DNA from: Cylindrodendrum hubeiense
Lineage: Eukaryota; Ascomycota; Sordariomycetes; Hypocreales; Nectriaceae
Reading direction: 5' to 3'
Assembly (NCBI GenBank): GCA_014621425.1
Contig: JAANBB010000047.1
Coordinates: 1-64,000 of the forward strand
DNA: 64,000 nt
Positions 1-9,999 of this stretch are shown here, piece by piece (position 1 is the stretch's first letter; each line of letters opens with the position of its first letter). The position numbers and the translations under genes are program-made. Below the pieces are notes generated by a model. The model was given only the letters and a program-made list of their open reading frames with translations, was not told the origin of the DNA and searched no databases.

Positions 1-1061
1 GACGGCGAGGACGAGGAGCGCGCCGCTTTTGCTGGCGTCGACCGCGCAAAGCTGCTCCGGTGGGTGCGGGGGCTTCAGAGAAAGGACGGAAGCTTTGGCC
101 AGAATGTCTGGGATGGAGCCACTGTCGGCGGCAAGGACACGCGACATAGCTACCTGGCTAGTGGTATTCGCTGGATGCTGAGGGGCGATGTTGAAGAAGG
201 CGACGAGGCGTGGGTTGAGGATGTGGATGTTGACGAGATGGTCGCATACATTCGCCAGGGACAGGTAAGGCTCCCCGTCGCTTTATGAAGATGATTTGAA
301 TTAACGCTCATAGACTTACGATGGAGGAGTTGCAGAATCCTCGCAGCATGAATCTCATGGTATGACAGTCCCACAGGCCAACAGTTAACAGGACTGACAC
401 CTTTTAGCTGGATACGCTTACTGTGCAATCGGAGCGCTTTCCCTCTTGGATCGCCCTCAAGATTCCAGCATCTCTCCCCAAACGCAAAACGCCCTCAAGG
501 AAGGCATTCCTAACCGCGAAGGCCTGTTCCAGTTCCTGGCCTCCCGACAGTTCCAGTACCTTGCAAATGAGGAGGAGGAAGATGAGATAGAAGAAAACTT
601 CATCGAGTCGGCTGCTGGTGAGGGAGAACTGGGCCATGTGGGGTTCAATGGGCGCTGGAACAAAAAAGCTGATACGTGCTATTGCTGGTGGGTGGGCGGA
701 ACGCTCGAGGTATGCTCAAATCCCACAATTCAAACCGTGAGATTGACGACACTGACCAAATTTATAGATGCTGGGCAACTCCTCGGTCATCAATGTCCCG
801 CCCTCTCGGCGATACATCCTCGACATCACGCAGCACCGCATCGGCGGTTTCTCAAAGGCTGTCGGCGGACCCCCAGACATGTACCACTCGTACCTCGGTC
901 TGGCTGCGCTGGCTACGATGGGGGATAGCGATCTGAAGGAATTCGATGTCAGCCTATGCTGTAGCAAAGACACAACGCGCAAGATTGAGCGGGCAAGGGC
1001 TGGGTTGCTGGATAGTATACGGGGAGAGCGGAAGGCGTGGGAGGGCGATGGGTTCTGGTAA
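1..1061 (+). CDS. CDC43: Geranylgeranyltransferase type I beta subunit, 3' part
   Basis: This is the catalytic beta subunit of the enzyme that attaches geranylgeranyl to C-terminal CaaL cysteines of Rho-type GTPases. Four exons are visible (to 264, 314-359, 408-709, 768-1061) and join in frame into 301 residues; the 5' end lies outside the window. The family alpha-alpha barrel repeats are recognisable. The segment FNGRWNKKADTCYCWWVGGT carries the zinc-binding D-x-C pair and matches the GGTase-I version of this motif better than farnesyltransferase or Rab GGTase. The later MYHSYLGLAAL supplies the third zinc ligand, histidine. A lysine/glutamate-rich acidic stretch interrupts the middle of the domain. 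It is followed on the same strand by two other core genes, so this is an ordinary conserved locus. The family call is firm; the symbol follows the yeast name. Confidence 0.88.
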
Positions 1062-1302
1062 GGACCTGAGCATGAGCATTCATGGCATCATATGATGGAA
1101 TTGGATCATAATGGAGCAAAAAAGCATACAACTGCTCCCAGAATTCAGAAAAAAAAAGAAGAGCCATGATCTGGTATTGAGTTGCATTTCGCGGCAAATG
1201 GACACCGGATAGCCGATATTCTGCCGATCATGACTTCATCCTCGGGAGCTGCAACTTCTCGAGAATCTAGCTCAGCCTCAACAATCCCCCACGCCAGCCA
1301 CC

Positions 1303-1786
1303 ATGTCCTCCCAAGAATCAAAAGCGCCCAAGGAAACCAAGGCCCCCGAGGCCGCCTCGGACGCCAATGCGGCCGCCAAACCAGAGGACAATTCCGCCGC
1401 CTGGTCTGGGGACAAGCGTCGCAAGTTCGAGAGGTAAGCTCCGTCCACTGATCCCACCAGCAGGATCCTGCGACTAACGACGCAAAACCCCCGACAGCAA
1501 ATCGAAGAGCGAGTTCTACGACCCGTGCCAAGAGGCGGCGCAGCGAAGCTACAAGTGCCTGTTCCGCAACAACGGCGACAAGGACATGTGCGGCGAATAC
1601 TTCCAGTGCGTGGCTCCGACCGGGCGGACTTTGGGCGCGAGTGCTAATGGCTAGACAGGGCGTATCGCAACTGCAAGCAAGCATGGGTATGTTTTACTGC
1701 CCCCCTGGCGTTGGATCGTGGACGACCGAGGACTAATTGTGTGGCAGACTGAGGAGCGCAGGAAGAAGGGCAGTTCTTGGTTCTGA
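1303..1786 (+). CDS. COX23: Mitochondrial twin-CX9C protein Cox23
   Basis: Cox23 is a small intermembrane-space protein imported and oxidised by the Mia40 relay and needed for cytochrome c oxidase assembly and copper handling. Four exons (1303-1433, 1498-1605, 1659-1686, 1748-1786) encode 101 residues. The N-terminal third is a charged Lys/Ala/Glu-rich region. The C-terminal part holds a DPC start and two exact C-x9-C pairs ([11 protein letters not shown] and CGEYFQAYRNC), the signature of the coiled-coil-helix-coiled-coil-helix fold, followed by an AWTEERRKK basic tail. The second C-x9-C pair is split by an intron whose donor is placed at 1606 because only that choice keeps the nine-residue spacing. 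The start is the only ATG in frame before the pair. Other CHCH proteins (Cox17, Cmc) differ in spacing and tail. Confidence 0.86.
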
Positions 1787-2323
1787 AGCGACGCGAATCG
1801 AATCGAGACGAGACGAGGCGACAGCGATTGAAGCCCGACCACGGCAACGGAATACGAGGATTATGCTCTTTGAGGGCATGTGAAACACCAGATTATTGTA
1901 CAATAGTGTATCTACGGCGCATTCAAGCGGGACGGAGGAGGATGGAAGGCATTCGGGATTGAAAATCACCGATATGGCCTAGGCGAAGGTTGCCTCATCC
2001 AGTGGCGCAAGCCACAGTGAGAGAGGGTTCTCGTTGTTCTACACCTCTCGAGTGGATTTTACAAATGGCTAGACTCCTCTCACACTGCGACATGCAGCAA
2101 ACGCCGCCCCCTCGTAGCTGTTCCTGTGCATGAAGCCGTCGGTCCCATTTTGCGCCTGGAGCTCCCGGTGCAGGCTGTGGCTCAGTCACGCGCCACAATC
2201 CGGCGCCCCGCCAAGATTGACCCCACGTCGGGTCCTTGGGCAGCTCAATTTGAACCCCTCCAAACATATTCGCTGGTAGGCTCCTCTCATGAAGTATATG
2301 ACGACCATCCCGGCGCCGACCAA
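1787..2323. other. Intergenic, COX23 to NAA25
   Basis: This stretch holds the COX23 3' flank and the NAA25 leader. An ATG at 2126 is in frame with NAA25, but the intervening residues look like translated leader, so the later ATG at 2324 is preferred. No other gene or site is supported. Confidence 0.5.
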
Positions 2324-5300
2324 ATGAATCGCCAGCGGCCCTCTCTCAAGAACGGCGTCGACCTCCAGCTGCAGTCCGCCTTCACCGACGGCAACTGGGC
2401 GGCCGTCGTCCGTCTGGCCGAGAAGCGAGTCCGGACCTCCAACGACCAGTACCACCAGGTCCGTCAGCCTTTTTCCCTTTGCGGTCTAAGCCTGGGCGCT
2501 CCGAGCTGACGAAAAATGACGCTGTAGATAGTCAAGGTCTCCGCCGAGAGCCAGCTGGACGACCCGAGCGCAAAGTTTGCGGCCGTGGCTGCTATTGCGC
2601 AGTACGTCAAGGACGGCACCGTCGTCAAGGATGTCGACGGCATCGATCTGCTCGAGTGGGCGGCGCAGGGCTTGACGCACCCCGATGAGTTTTCCCAGAC
2701 TCTGGGCGTGCTGAGGGCGCGCCTTGTCAAGGCTTCGCCGAAGGACAAGAACGCGGGGACCCGCTGCTTGGAGTCGTGTTTGTTGCACTGGGATCTGACC
2801 AGCGCGCAGCAGGTATGAGATGGCCGGTCTGGCGGAGTGAAACGAGCGCTAACTTGGGGATCAGATTGCAGCGATTCTCGACAGATCGTTCCCGCAGGAG
2901 CGGTCCTTTATGTTCTGGAATATTGTCATCACTCACATGTTGGCGGTATGTTCATCGAATGCAACCGCACATAGCTCAAACTGACTTTCAACCTAGACGA
3001 GCTCGCAATCACCTCCCGAAAAGAAGAAGCTGTATGGAATGCTGGCTCTGAAGCAGATTCAGCGAGCTGCACAGCTAGCAGAGCAGGTAATTAACTCGCC
3101 CCAACCCACATGGGATCCACCTAACACTCACTGTTAGGCAGAAAGCGCTCAGGGAGACGAGGTCGCGAAGCCGCAACCGCGAAGCATCCAGTCAGAAGAG
3201 GAAATCCTCCTCCTTTACGACATTGTAGAGAAGCATGGAACTGCCGACGATTTTGAGAAGCTCATGTCCAGCCCTCTCTTCTGTCCCCTTGTGCAGTTCC
3301 AAAAAGGACGGAAAGAGCTGGCTATAAGGGCGCTCGCGAAGCACCAGCGGGACGGTGACTGGGAAGCCATCTACCGACTTTGCAAGGATTGCTTGTCAAC
3401 CACGGACGAGAGTGGCCAGCCCAACCTCTTGGCTTCGGATTGGTCCATCTGGCGGCAGTTTATTGATGCTGCTGCTCAGATCAAGTCTGTTAAGCCTGAG
3501 TATGTCGCCCCGGATCCGTCAAGTTGCGTTCCACTAATCACCAAACAGAACTGAAAAGACAGTCCAAGAGCTTCTCCTCAAGTTCGTCAAGGTGCCAAAC
3601 ATGCGACCCATTTACAAGCGAATCATCTTCCTTGCTCGCGTGTCAGCCGCTTTTAACCTTGCGTCGAACGACGGCGATGATCTCACCGATGGACAGCCTG
3701 CTTCGCTGCGACTAAAAGAGCTTATCCACTACGTCCAGGACCAAGGCGCCAATGCCGCCTGCTTTGACGACATCAAGTGCTTTGCTGAGAAACTCAACCC
3801 GCTGGCGCTGAAGTACCTCGCCTACGAATGCATCCCTCAGCTGGCCAAGGATAACGAAAATGAACTCGACTCTGCTAGGATACGGACCTTCTCTCTGAAA
3901 CTGCAGTACTTCGTCTCAACATGCCCCTCAATGTATGTCATAATCCCTGGCGAGAAGCCTTTGAGGAGGTGCATAATCACCGGAGAGGAGGTCGACCCAG
4001 ACTCCCCCGGACCCTGCTTTGCCACCGTCGCCGAAGGCGCTCTTGAGCTCTATCAGTCCCTGGTGAAGCTTGCTCCTACTCACTTCTCAGTTGAGGCTGA
4101 GATCAAGCCGGATCTCGCTGTATTGATTGCCCTTTGCAACATCCAGTCTGCTTTCCCTCCATCAACCGACAGCTCCAACACCCCAGTCTCCCTTTCGCCC
4201 CTTATCCGCGCTACCCTGATCATGGAGCACCAACTCCCCCTCACCCCCAAACATGGCATCATCTCTCTCCTCCTTGTCCAGCTACACCTCTTCCTTGGAA
4301 CAGCCCCTCGAGCACGCGAGATTTGGGAAACCCTGGGTGTGAAGCGTACCATCATGGACTCTCTCGGCCCGATATTCTACGACCGCCTTTCCACCATCGC
4401 CCCCTCGATTATTTCGCCCAACGATACCTGGGGATGGGAGCTGATGGAGCTGCTCCACACTCACTACAGTGTCTCATTGAAGCTTCGCATGCCTAGGCGG
4501 TTGATCGACGCATTCGAGTCAAGCAGCTACGGGAGCGTGATTGACATTCCTCGGTACATCGAGAACCTCAGGTGGAGCTGTACCAGGGCAATGAGTCTCG
4601 TGGAGGAAACCAGAACAGAAAGACTTCTTGGCCAAAACTTTGCTGAGGTGCTTCAGGATGAGCGGTTTGGTACGCAGCCCTTACATCCTAATTCTCTATT
4701 TTGCTAACGGAATACTATAGCCGACGTGACAGACGATAACGAGCTAAATGAAGTTATTGACTATGGGTCGTTTCCTTCATGGGATTCCAGCTCTCATCCT
4801 ATCATCTATTCCCGTCTCCGGGTTGGCCCGCCGCCTACGGTATGTCGCACGACCTCCAGTTTCGGCATTATAGCTAATAAGTATCCAGAACCGACGAGCA
4901 CATCTCTCTCTTTTGTCCGAAGCATTCCACGAGGTCCTGACATACAAGCCCCCGTCAGTTTATAAAGCGTCAGCGGCGGCAGCTATTCCTGAGCAGACCT
5001 TTGTCCTTGAGATGTTGAATCAGCTGAGCAACTCATTTACAAAGTTCCTCAACGGGCCCAAGTCAGACTTGACGCACCCAGAGGCCATCTATTTTGAGAC
5101 CATCAGCTTGTTAACCACGTTGATTCCTTTCACGATTAGCATGGGCCGACCAGCCACTATTCCCGACGTGTTCGGTCACATCGTGGATGGCGTCAAGGCT
5201 GCCATCGAGACCCTTGGCGCTGAGATTGCGCCAGAGGAGAATTCTGGGGTTGCGGGCCAGATCGCCTCGCTTAGTTCGATGCACGGGGTCGCCATATTCC

Positions 5301-5644
5301 GGGACACAGCCGACGCAACGAAGCAGGCAGTGCAGTGGATCCTCACCATCAACGAGCGTCAGAAGGAGCGCGATCGCTCTGGAAACAGTAACCTCCCGAA
5401 GGACGTCGTTGCGCAGCTGAAGGCCCTTCTCACAACTGCCGAGGCAGCGCTCAAGGACGGCAAGGGCCTGATCGGAAAGCTGAAGGAGCAGGTATCGGGA
5501 CGGAATTTCGAACCCGCCGCTCGAACGTTGGTTTTTGATGACGCAGAGGATATCCAAGCTGTGGTGGGGAACAAGGCGCTTACCAGGCTCGCAGAAAGCT
5601 GGGAGGCGAACATTAAGGGATGGACGGAGGTGAAATGGATTTAG
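2324..5644 (+). CDS. NAA25: NatB N-terminal acetyltransferase auxiliary subunit
   Basis: This is the non-catalytic, ribosome-anchoring subunit of NatB (Mdm20 in yeast, Naa25 in animals), which with Naa20 acetylates nascent chains starting Met-Asp/Glu/Asn/Gln. Eight exons (2324-2458, 2528-2812, 2865-2945, 2997-3086, 3138-3499, 3549-4669, 4721-4839, 4889-5644) join without a stop into 982 residues, a usual size for the family. The protein is a long alpha-helical TPR-like solenoid. Helix pairs such as NGVDLQLQSAFTDGNWAAVV at the N-terminus and the segment around IYRLCKDCLSTTDESGQPNL fit the family. The last exon has a basic/acidic coiled region near EALLTTAEAALKDGKGLIG-like residues. It sits next to two other core genes. 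The main uncertainty is the start, because an in-frame upstream ATG at 2126 exists. Confidence 0.85.
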
Positions 5645-6917
5645 ATGGCTGAGGACTCCGCGGTTGGATAGAAATAGATTGACGATTAAAAAGCGATTAC
5701 TACATACCGAGACTGTGTCTCTTGCCCTCAATGAAGGCGAGTAGCCATTTCTTATGTTGATAGGCGGGGGAATTAGACCGTTGTTGTAGAGTGTCAAGCG
5801 CAAGCCCTTCGTTCAAAGACGTGCGGAAGTGACCCAGCTTGTTGATGACGACGTGTGATAATGGTGTGTATAATGTCCGATATCCACCCCATGTCGAGTC
5901 TCACCAACCGGAGGCACACGTGTGTACAGCATAATCTCCATCCCTAGCTCCATTGGGGGCGTTGCAATCTCAGTAGGACACAGACTAATGGAGAATTGTG
6001 GCCCATCGAAATCTTGGCCGTCGTTTGCCCCGATGTACTAGAGGCATTGGCCTTGACGCAAATATTTCGCCCCGAATTTCCCTATATACTTCTATATACT
6101 CACAAAGACTAGAAATACTCACTCTGCTCGCATAAATTCATTTTTTTAAGCGTTGGTACCTAGTGAACGTTACCGTCGTTCAGTATTATTTTTACGTGGT
6201 ATCCTAGTCACATCCACAAGTCCCCCAACTAACCACTGCACCATTTAATGAGTGCAGGCAATACGCTCTCTCATGTACCATGCCGAGCATTCTTACTCCG
6301 TTTATTACCCTCATGTAAAATTATCAATAGCCAATAATAATTATAGCAATTATTCGAGTGTGCGTCATGTCAGAAAGTCATCCGGAGATTCGGACACAAG
6401 TGTCTAGGGTAGGTTCTAGAACAGCGTTCAGTGTCGCTTGTCTGACTCATTTCAAAACCGACGTTGATGTGGGCCACTAAGATTTGAGGAATTAAGTGGC
6501 TGCTGTCGTCAGATGGTATTGCGTGTTCATTATGCAGAAATCGACTCGCAATCGTGGTTGGAGAGGAGATCGCGGCACTGGAGTCGTGACGTAATTACCC
6601 GGCGCCCGCGCGCTCCGTAACGGAGCATTTGCGAGGCCCGTGTAAGCGCAGACTGCGAATGCCACCACACTAGTCTCAGGTCCAAAGGTTTTAACTTTGC
6701 TTGACATCGAGATCTTGATTCAAAATAAAGAATTTGACCGTCTCTAAACCCGTTTTGGTGGGGACCCATGTCTAATACCGGGATCCCATCATTTCACTAT
6801 GTTGCCTTATTTCGTCTGATCTTCGTTTGACCACTAATACGAACGAACCAGAACCACATGGGGATATCCGAGTTTGCCTCTATACCAAAATGCGCCAACC
6901 AATACCAAAATCCTTTT
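5645..6917. other. Intergenic, AT-rich, nothing coding seen
   Basis: This is the convergent gap between NAA25 and the regulator gene on the other strand. It contains A/T-rich stretches around 6060-6380 and stop codons in all frames. I see no exon chain, RNA gene or repeat. It marks the change from core genes to accessory content. Confidence 0.5.
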
Positions 6918-9225
6918 TTAACGACACTCCTCCATTGAAGTCTTACGCCTACTGCCTGAGCTGTCTTGCTCGACCCACCTCCGTACCTCCGAATTCACGT
7001 TCTGCAATGTCCGGACCAACGGCGTAAAGTCCCGCTCATCCTGGGCGATGACCGCGATTTTCTCGGTGATGCTTTCCAAGAGCACTAGGTCAGAAACAAG
7101 GGCGCCGGGATTTGGCGAGTGCACAATGTTACTGGCCAGGTAGGCGTAGGGAATAAATGCCTGGAAGAAGCCGACCATGAGGGACATGGTTTCTGAGTGC
7201 GGGACCTTGACGAGAAGACGGTAGATGATATCGAGGATACGGCGAGATGCTCTGATGGCCAGTGGCGAGCGGGGAACATCGTGGTCCGAGGAAACTGGAC
7301 TCGGCGAGCTTGACTCAAGAATGTTGTATTTTCGTAGCATGAAGATAATGCTCGTATACCCCGTCAGCGCTATGTCAACGAGCATCCACCAGTGAATGTC
7401 GTTGTCGTCGGCTCTTTTAATCCACTCGTCCTAGTCATGTTAGGGGACTTACATGTAGAAGTTGTGGTTGTGAGTAGCTTACCATTTGCCATTCCTGGAA
7501 TAAAGTCTCAACCTCTTCGCCCAGCGACTCGATTTTCGGGAGAATGTCCAACCCTGGCGTGTGCTCCTCGATAAGCTGAAAGAAGTCGGTTAGGACAAAG
7601 GTGATTCGCGAGCTGACTAAAAAGGCCAATGTTGGGACTGTTTCCAGGTCGGGCTGGGCATCGGGCGATAGGTATGGAAGATTGACCCGCCAGCTATTCA
7701 TGCTCTCCGTGAGAGTCGGGGGTTTGTTGTAGAGCAGTCGAAAGAAGAGCTCGACCTGGATCAGCTCCCAAAATCCCCTGCGGTCGGAATCCACCTTGGA
7801 CCCGCTAGAGCAGTTGAAACCATCGCCACCGTCGAGGTTGTGCATGTTGAGACCGTGGGCGTACTCGCATGCTTGTTTGAAAAGTTGCCAGCTTAGGTCG
7901 TAGTCGAAGCACTCTGCTGATACTCGAGCCTGAATACTCAGTCAATAATAAAATCATGTCGGGAAGGAGTAGGACGTACGGTAAGCATGGCGGCTATGAA
8001 GTCGGTTGTAGTCCCCGACGCCTCCCTTTGCCAATTGGGGAGCGATCGCAAGCAGCAGAGGTAGACTTGCCGAGCATACTGGATGTGATGTGGGTTATTG
8101 GTCAAGCTGGTTGGGAGGGAGCAGCCGTGATAGAGAACGCCGTAGTATACGACAAGAATAGCCGCATCCAGGTGGATGAAAGGTGAGTCGATGATATCAG
8201 GAATTTGTCTAATCAATTTTGCATCGATCAGACTTAGGAATGCGTCGGCCCGCATTTGAGTGAAGTAATCTGGAGGACGAGCAGTGGTAAGCAGGGGAAT
8301 TTCAAATTGTCACAAAGCGAAATAATCGAGCCAAGTGGGGAGGTGGTTCATACTGTCGATCCAGTCTTTGGCCAATTGCGCTGGGATGGTGATTCCCGCC
8401 GTCAGCGTGGCCTTGGCAATATACTGCAGCCTCAGCCGCTGAACTTGACCGACGGCGCCTACGAGAACAGCCGTGATGTCGACATCTGCCAGAGGATACG
8501 AAGAGCCGGATGTTCGGGGCGTATTGGTGCCCGCGGTCAAGATGCTAGGAGATGCATGGGAGGCAGGGCTTGATACGGTGCTGCCATTGAAGAACGCGGC
8601 CTCTGGCGCTGCATTAGAACTCCGCGTGCGCCTCCCGTTAACCCTAGGTGCTTCGGGACTGGCATCAGAGCCAGGCGGCAGGGGGTTGAGGGAGATGACG
8701 TGTTCTTCAACCCTCTGCAGCCGCTGAAGGATGGTTGACAGTGGGCTATCAGTCGGCCTATCGGGGATTAGACATCAGTATCTTTGGCCGCTGAGACTTG
8801 GGGAGAAAGCATACACTAGCCGTCCTGAGAGCCCCTTTCGGGATTGTCTCTTAACTCGCTCAGGGTAGATGCAGTCGAAACCTTGGAGTCTGCATCGGTC
8901 ACAGGTGGGCATGACGCGGTTGCAGCGAACCTAAGGCGTGACGTCGATCAGCAGTGTACTTGTAGACTGGGCGCCGCATCTGGCATCTGCGGAGAGTCCG
9001 CGGTGGCGGGGCCCAGAGAAGCTCAGGAACTGAACAACCGACCTTTTTGAGTTTACATGTTCGGCACTATGAGACCGACGTTATGTCAGCTGAAAGGATT
9101 GCTGGCAGGATGCCGGACTCGGCCAGAGCTGGCATGGGCCTTCTCCATCGCCGGACGTCGGTGATGCCCACCCAGCCTGCGAAACTTACCGACAGCGCGT
9201 TCAACGACGGGGCCGACTCCGCCAT
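6918..9225 (-). CDS. Zn(II)2Cys6 transcription factor beside a PDR transporter
   Basis: This is a fungal binuclear zinc cluster regulator. Seven exons (9190-9225, 9043-9066, 8815-8930, 8354-8757, 7980-8269, 7483-7929, 6918-7430) join in frame to 609 residues. The DNA-binding domain begins at residue 13 and reads C-x2-C-x6-C-x6-C-x2-C-x6-C. It is pieced from exon 2, which is only 24 nt, and exon 3, and is followed by basic residues (ERVKRQSRKG) and a short coiled coil (LSTILQRLQRVEEHV). The remainder resembles the loose fungal-specific transcription factor domain, with no catalytic motif. It is transcribed away from a PDR-type exporter, and the region between them is packed with GTCCGG motifs, so it is a good candidate regulator of that exporter. 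The donor after exon 2 (GTCGGT) is weak, so the cluster splice needs transcript support. The target is unknown. Confidence 0.8.
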
Positions 9226-9713
9226 GGTGAGATGGACGTCCGGGCTAGGCGTCCGGGCTGGCGATCCAGGGGTCCGATGTACGTGTTGGGGATGGCGGCT
9301 CGTGGTGGATGCGCGGAGATTCTGGAGTCAGGAACAGAGGAGCTCTCGGTCCCACGTTGTCAAGGGGAGTCCGGACGAGTTTTGTACTCGGCATATACAC
9401 AGTCCAGACTAGGAATAAGCTCCAGGCCAACATGGGGGATCCCTGGCGCTGCGAAGCCCGGGAGTGTCTGAGAGGCGAGCTAAGGGGGGCTAGTGGGGGG
9501 CGTGCAGCTCGCTGACCGGACCCCGGATTTCTGAGCGACCGAAAGTCCGGGTGGACGTCCGGAAAAGTGGGACCCGCGACAGCCTCCGGACTCAACCCAC
9601 GTGCTGGAGTCTTGGCAAAGTCCGGCGACAGCCAACGTCGACTGGCCCGGACTGTGTTTCGGACTCAGAGCCGCACGCTCTTGGACTCTCCGGGAGCTGA
9701 CGATGAAGTCCGG
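9113..9713. promoter_or_regulatory. Array of GTCCGG/CCGGAC motifs
   Basis: The hexamer GTCCGG or its complement occurs at 9113, 9151, 9238, 9251, 9369 (as the palindrome GTCCGGAC), 9516, 9545, 9557, 9586, 9620, 9647 and 9708. It lies on both strands across the first intron of the regulator and the divergent promoter. CGG half-sites are the usual targets of Zn(II)2Cys6 proteins, so these may be operator sites for the adjacent regulator on both genes. A decayed minisatellite is the alternative reading. Confidence 0.5.
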
Positions 9714-9999
9714 TACTTGGCGCAGGCATGCAGTAGCATGCAGGCATGACATAGAGAGATTAGCACGTAATTTTCCCCGAGCAGCTGGACATATATAGAT
9801 GGCTCCCATGTTTGAATTAGAAATGTTTTGTGATCTCAGTACAACCGTCCAACTTTCAAGTCTTTCCAATTGAACAATAATCAACATTGGCTTTCATCTA
9901 CTCTAACCAGACCTGTTTCCACTGGGCTGACTGCCTCTTTCCTTTCCTCTTTTTCTCGCCTGTTCCTTGGCACCCCTGAGCTTCCTCAGCTAAAATATC
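9226..9999. promoter_or_regulatory. Divergent promoter region, regulator and PDR exporter
   Basis: The left three quarters is GC-rich and carries most of the GTCCGG array described separately. The right part turns T/C-rich toward the exporter start, as fungal core promoters do. A TATA-like ATATATAG lies at 9791-9798, about 200 bp before the exporter ATG. No open reading frame here looks real. Confidence 0.45.

Noticed and set aside
2126..2323. In-frame upstream extension of NAA25
   Set aside because: The extra 66 residues look like translated leader with no family likeness; the start at 2324 begins with typical N-terminal sequence.
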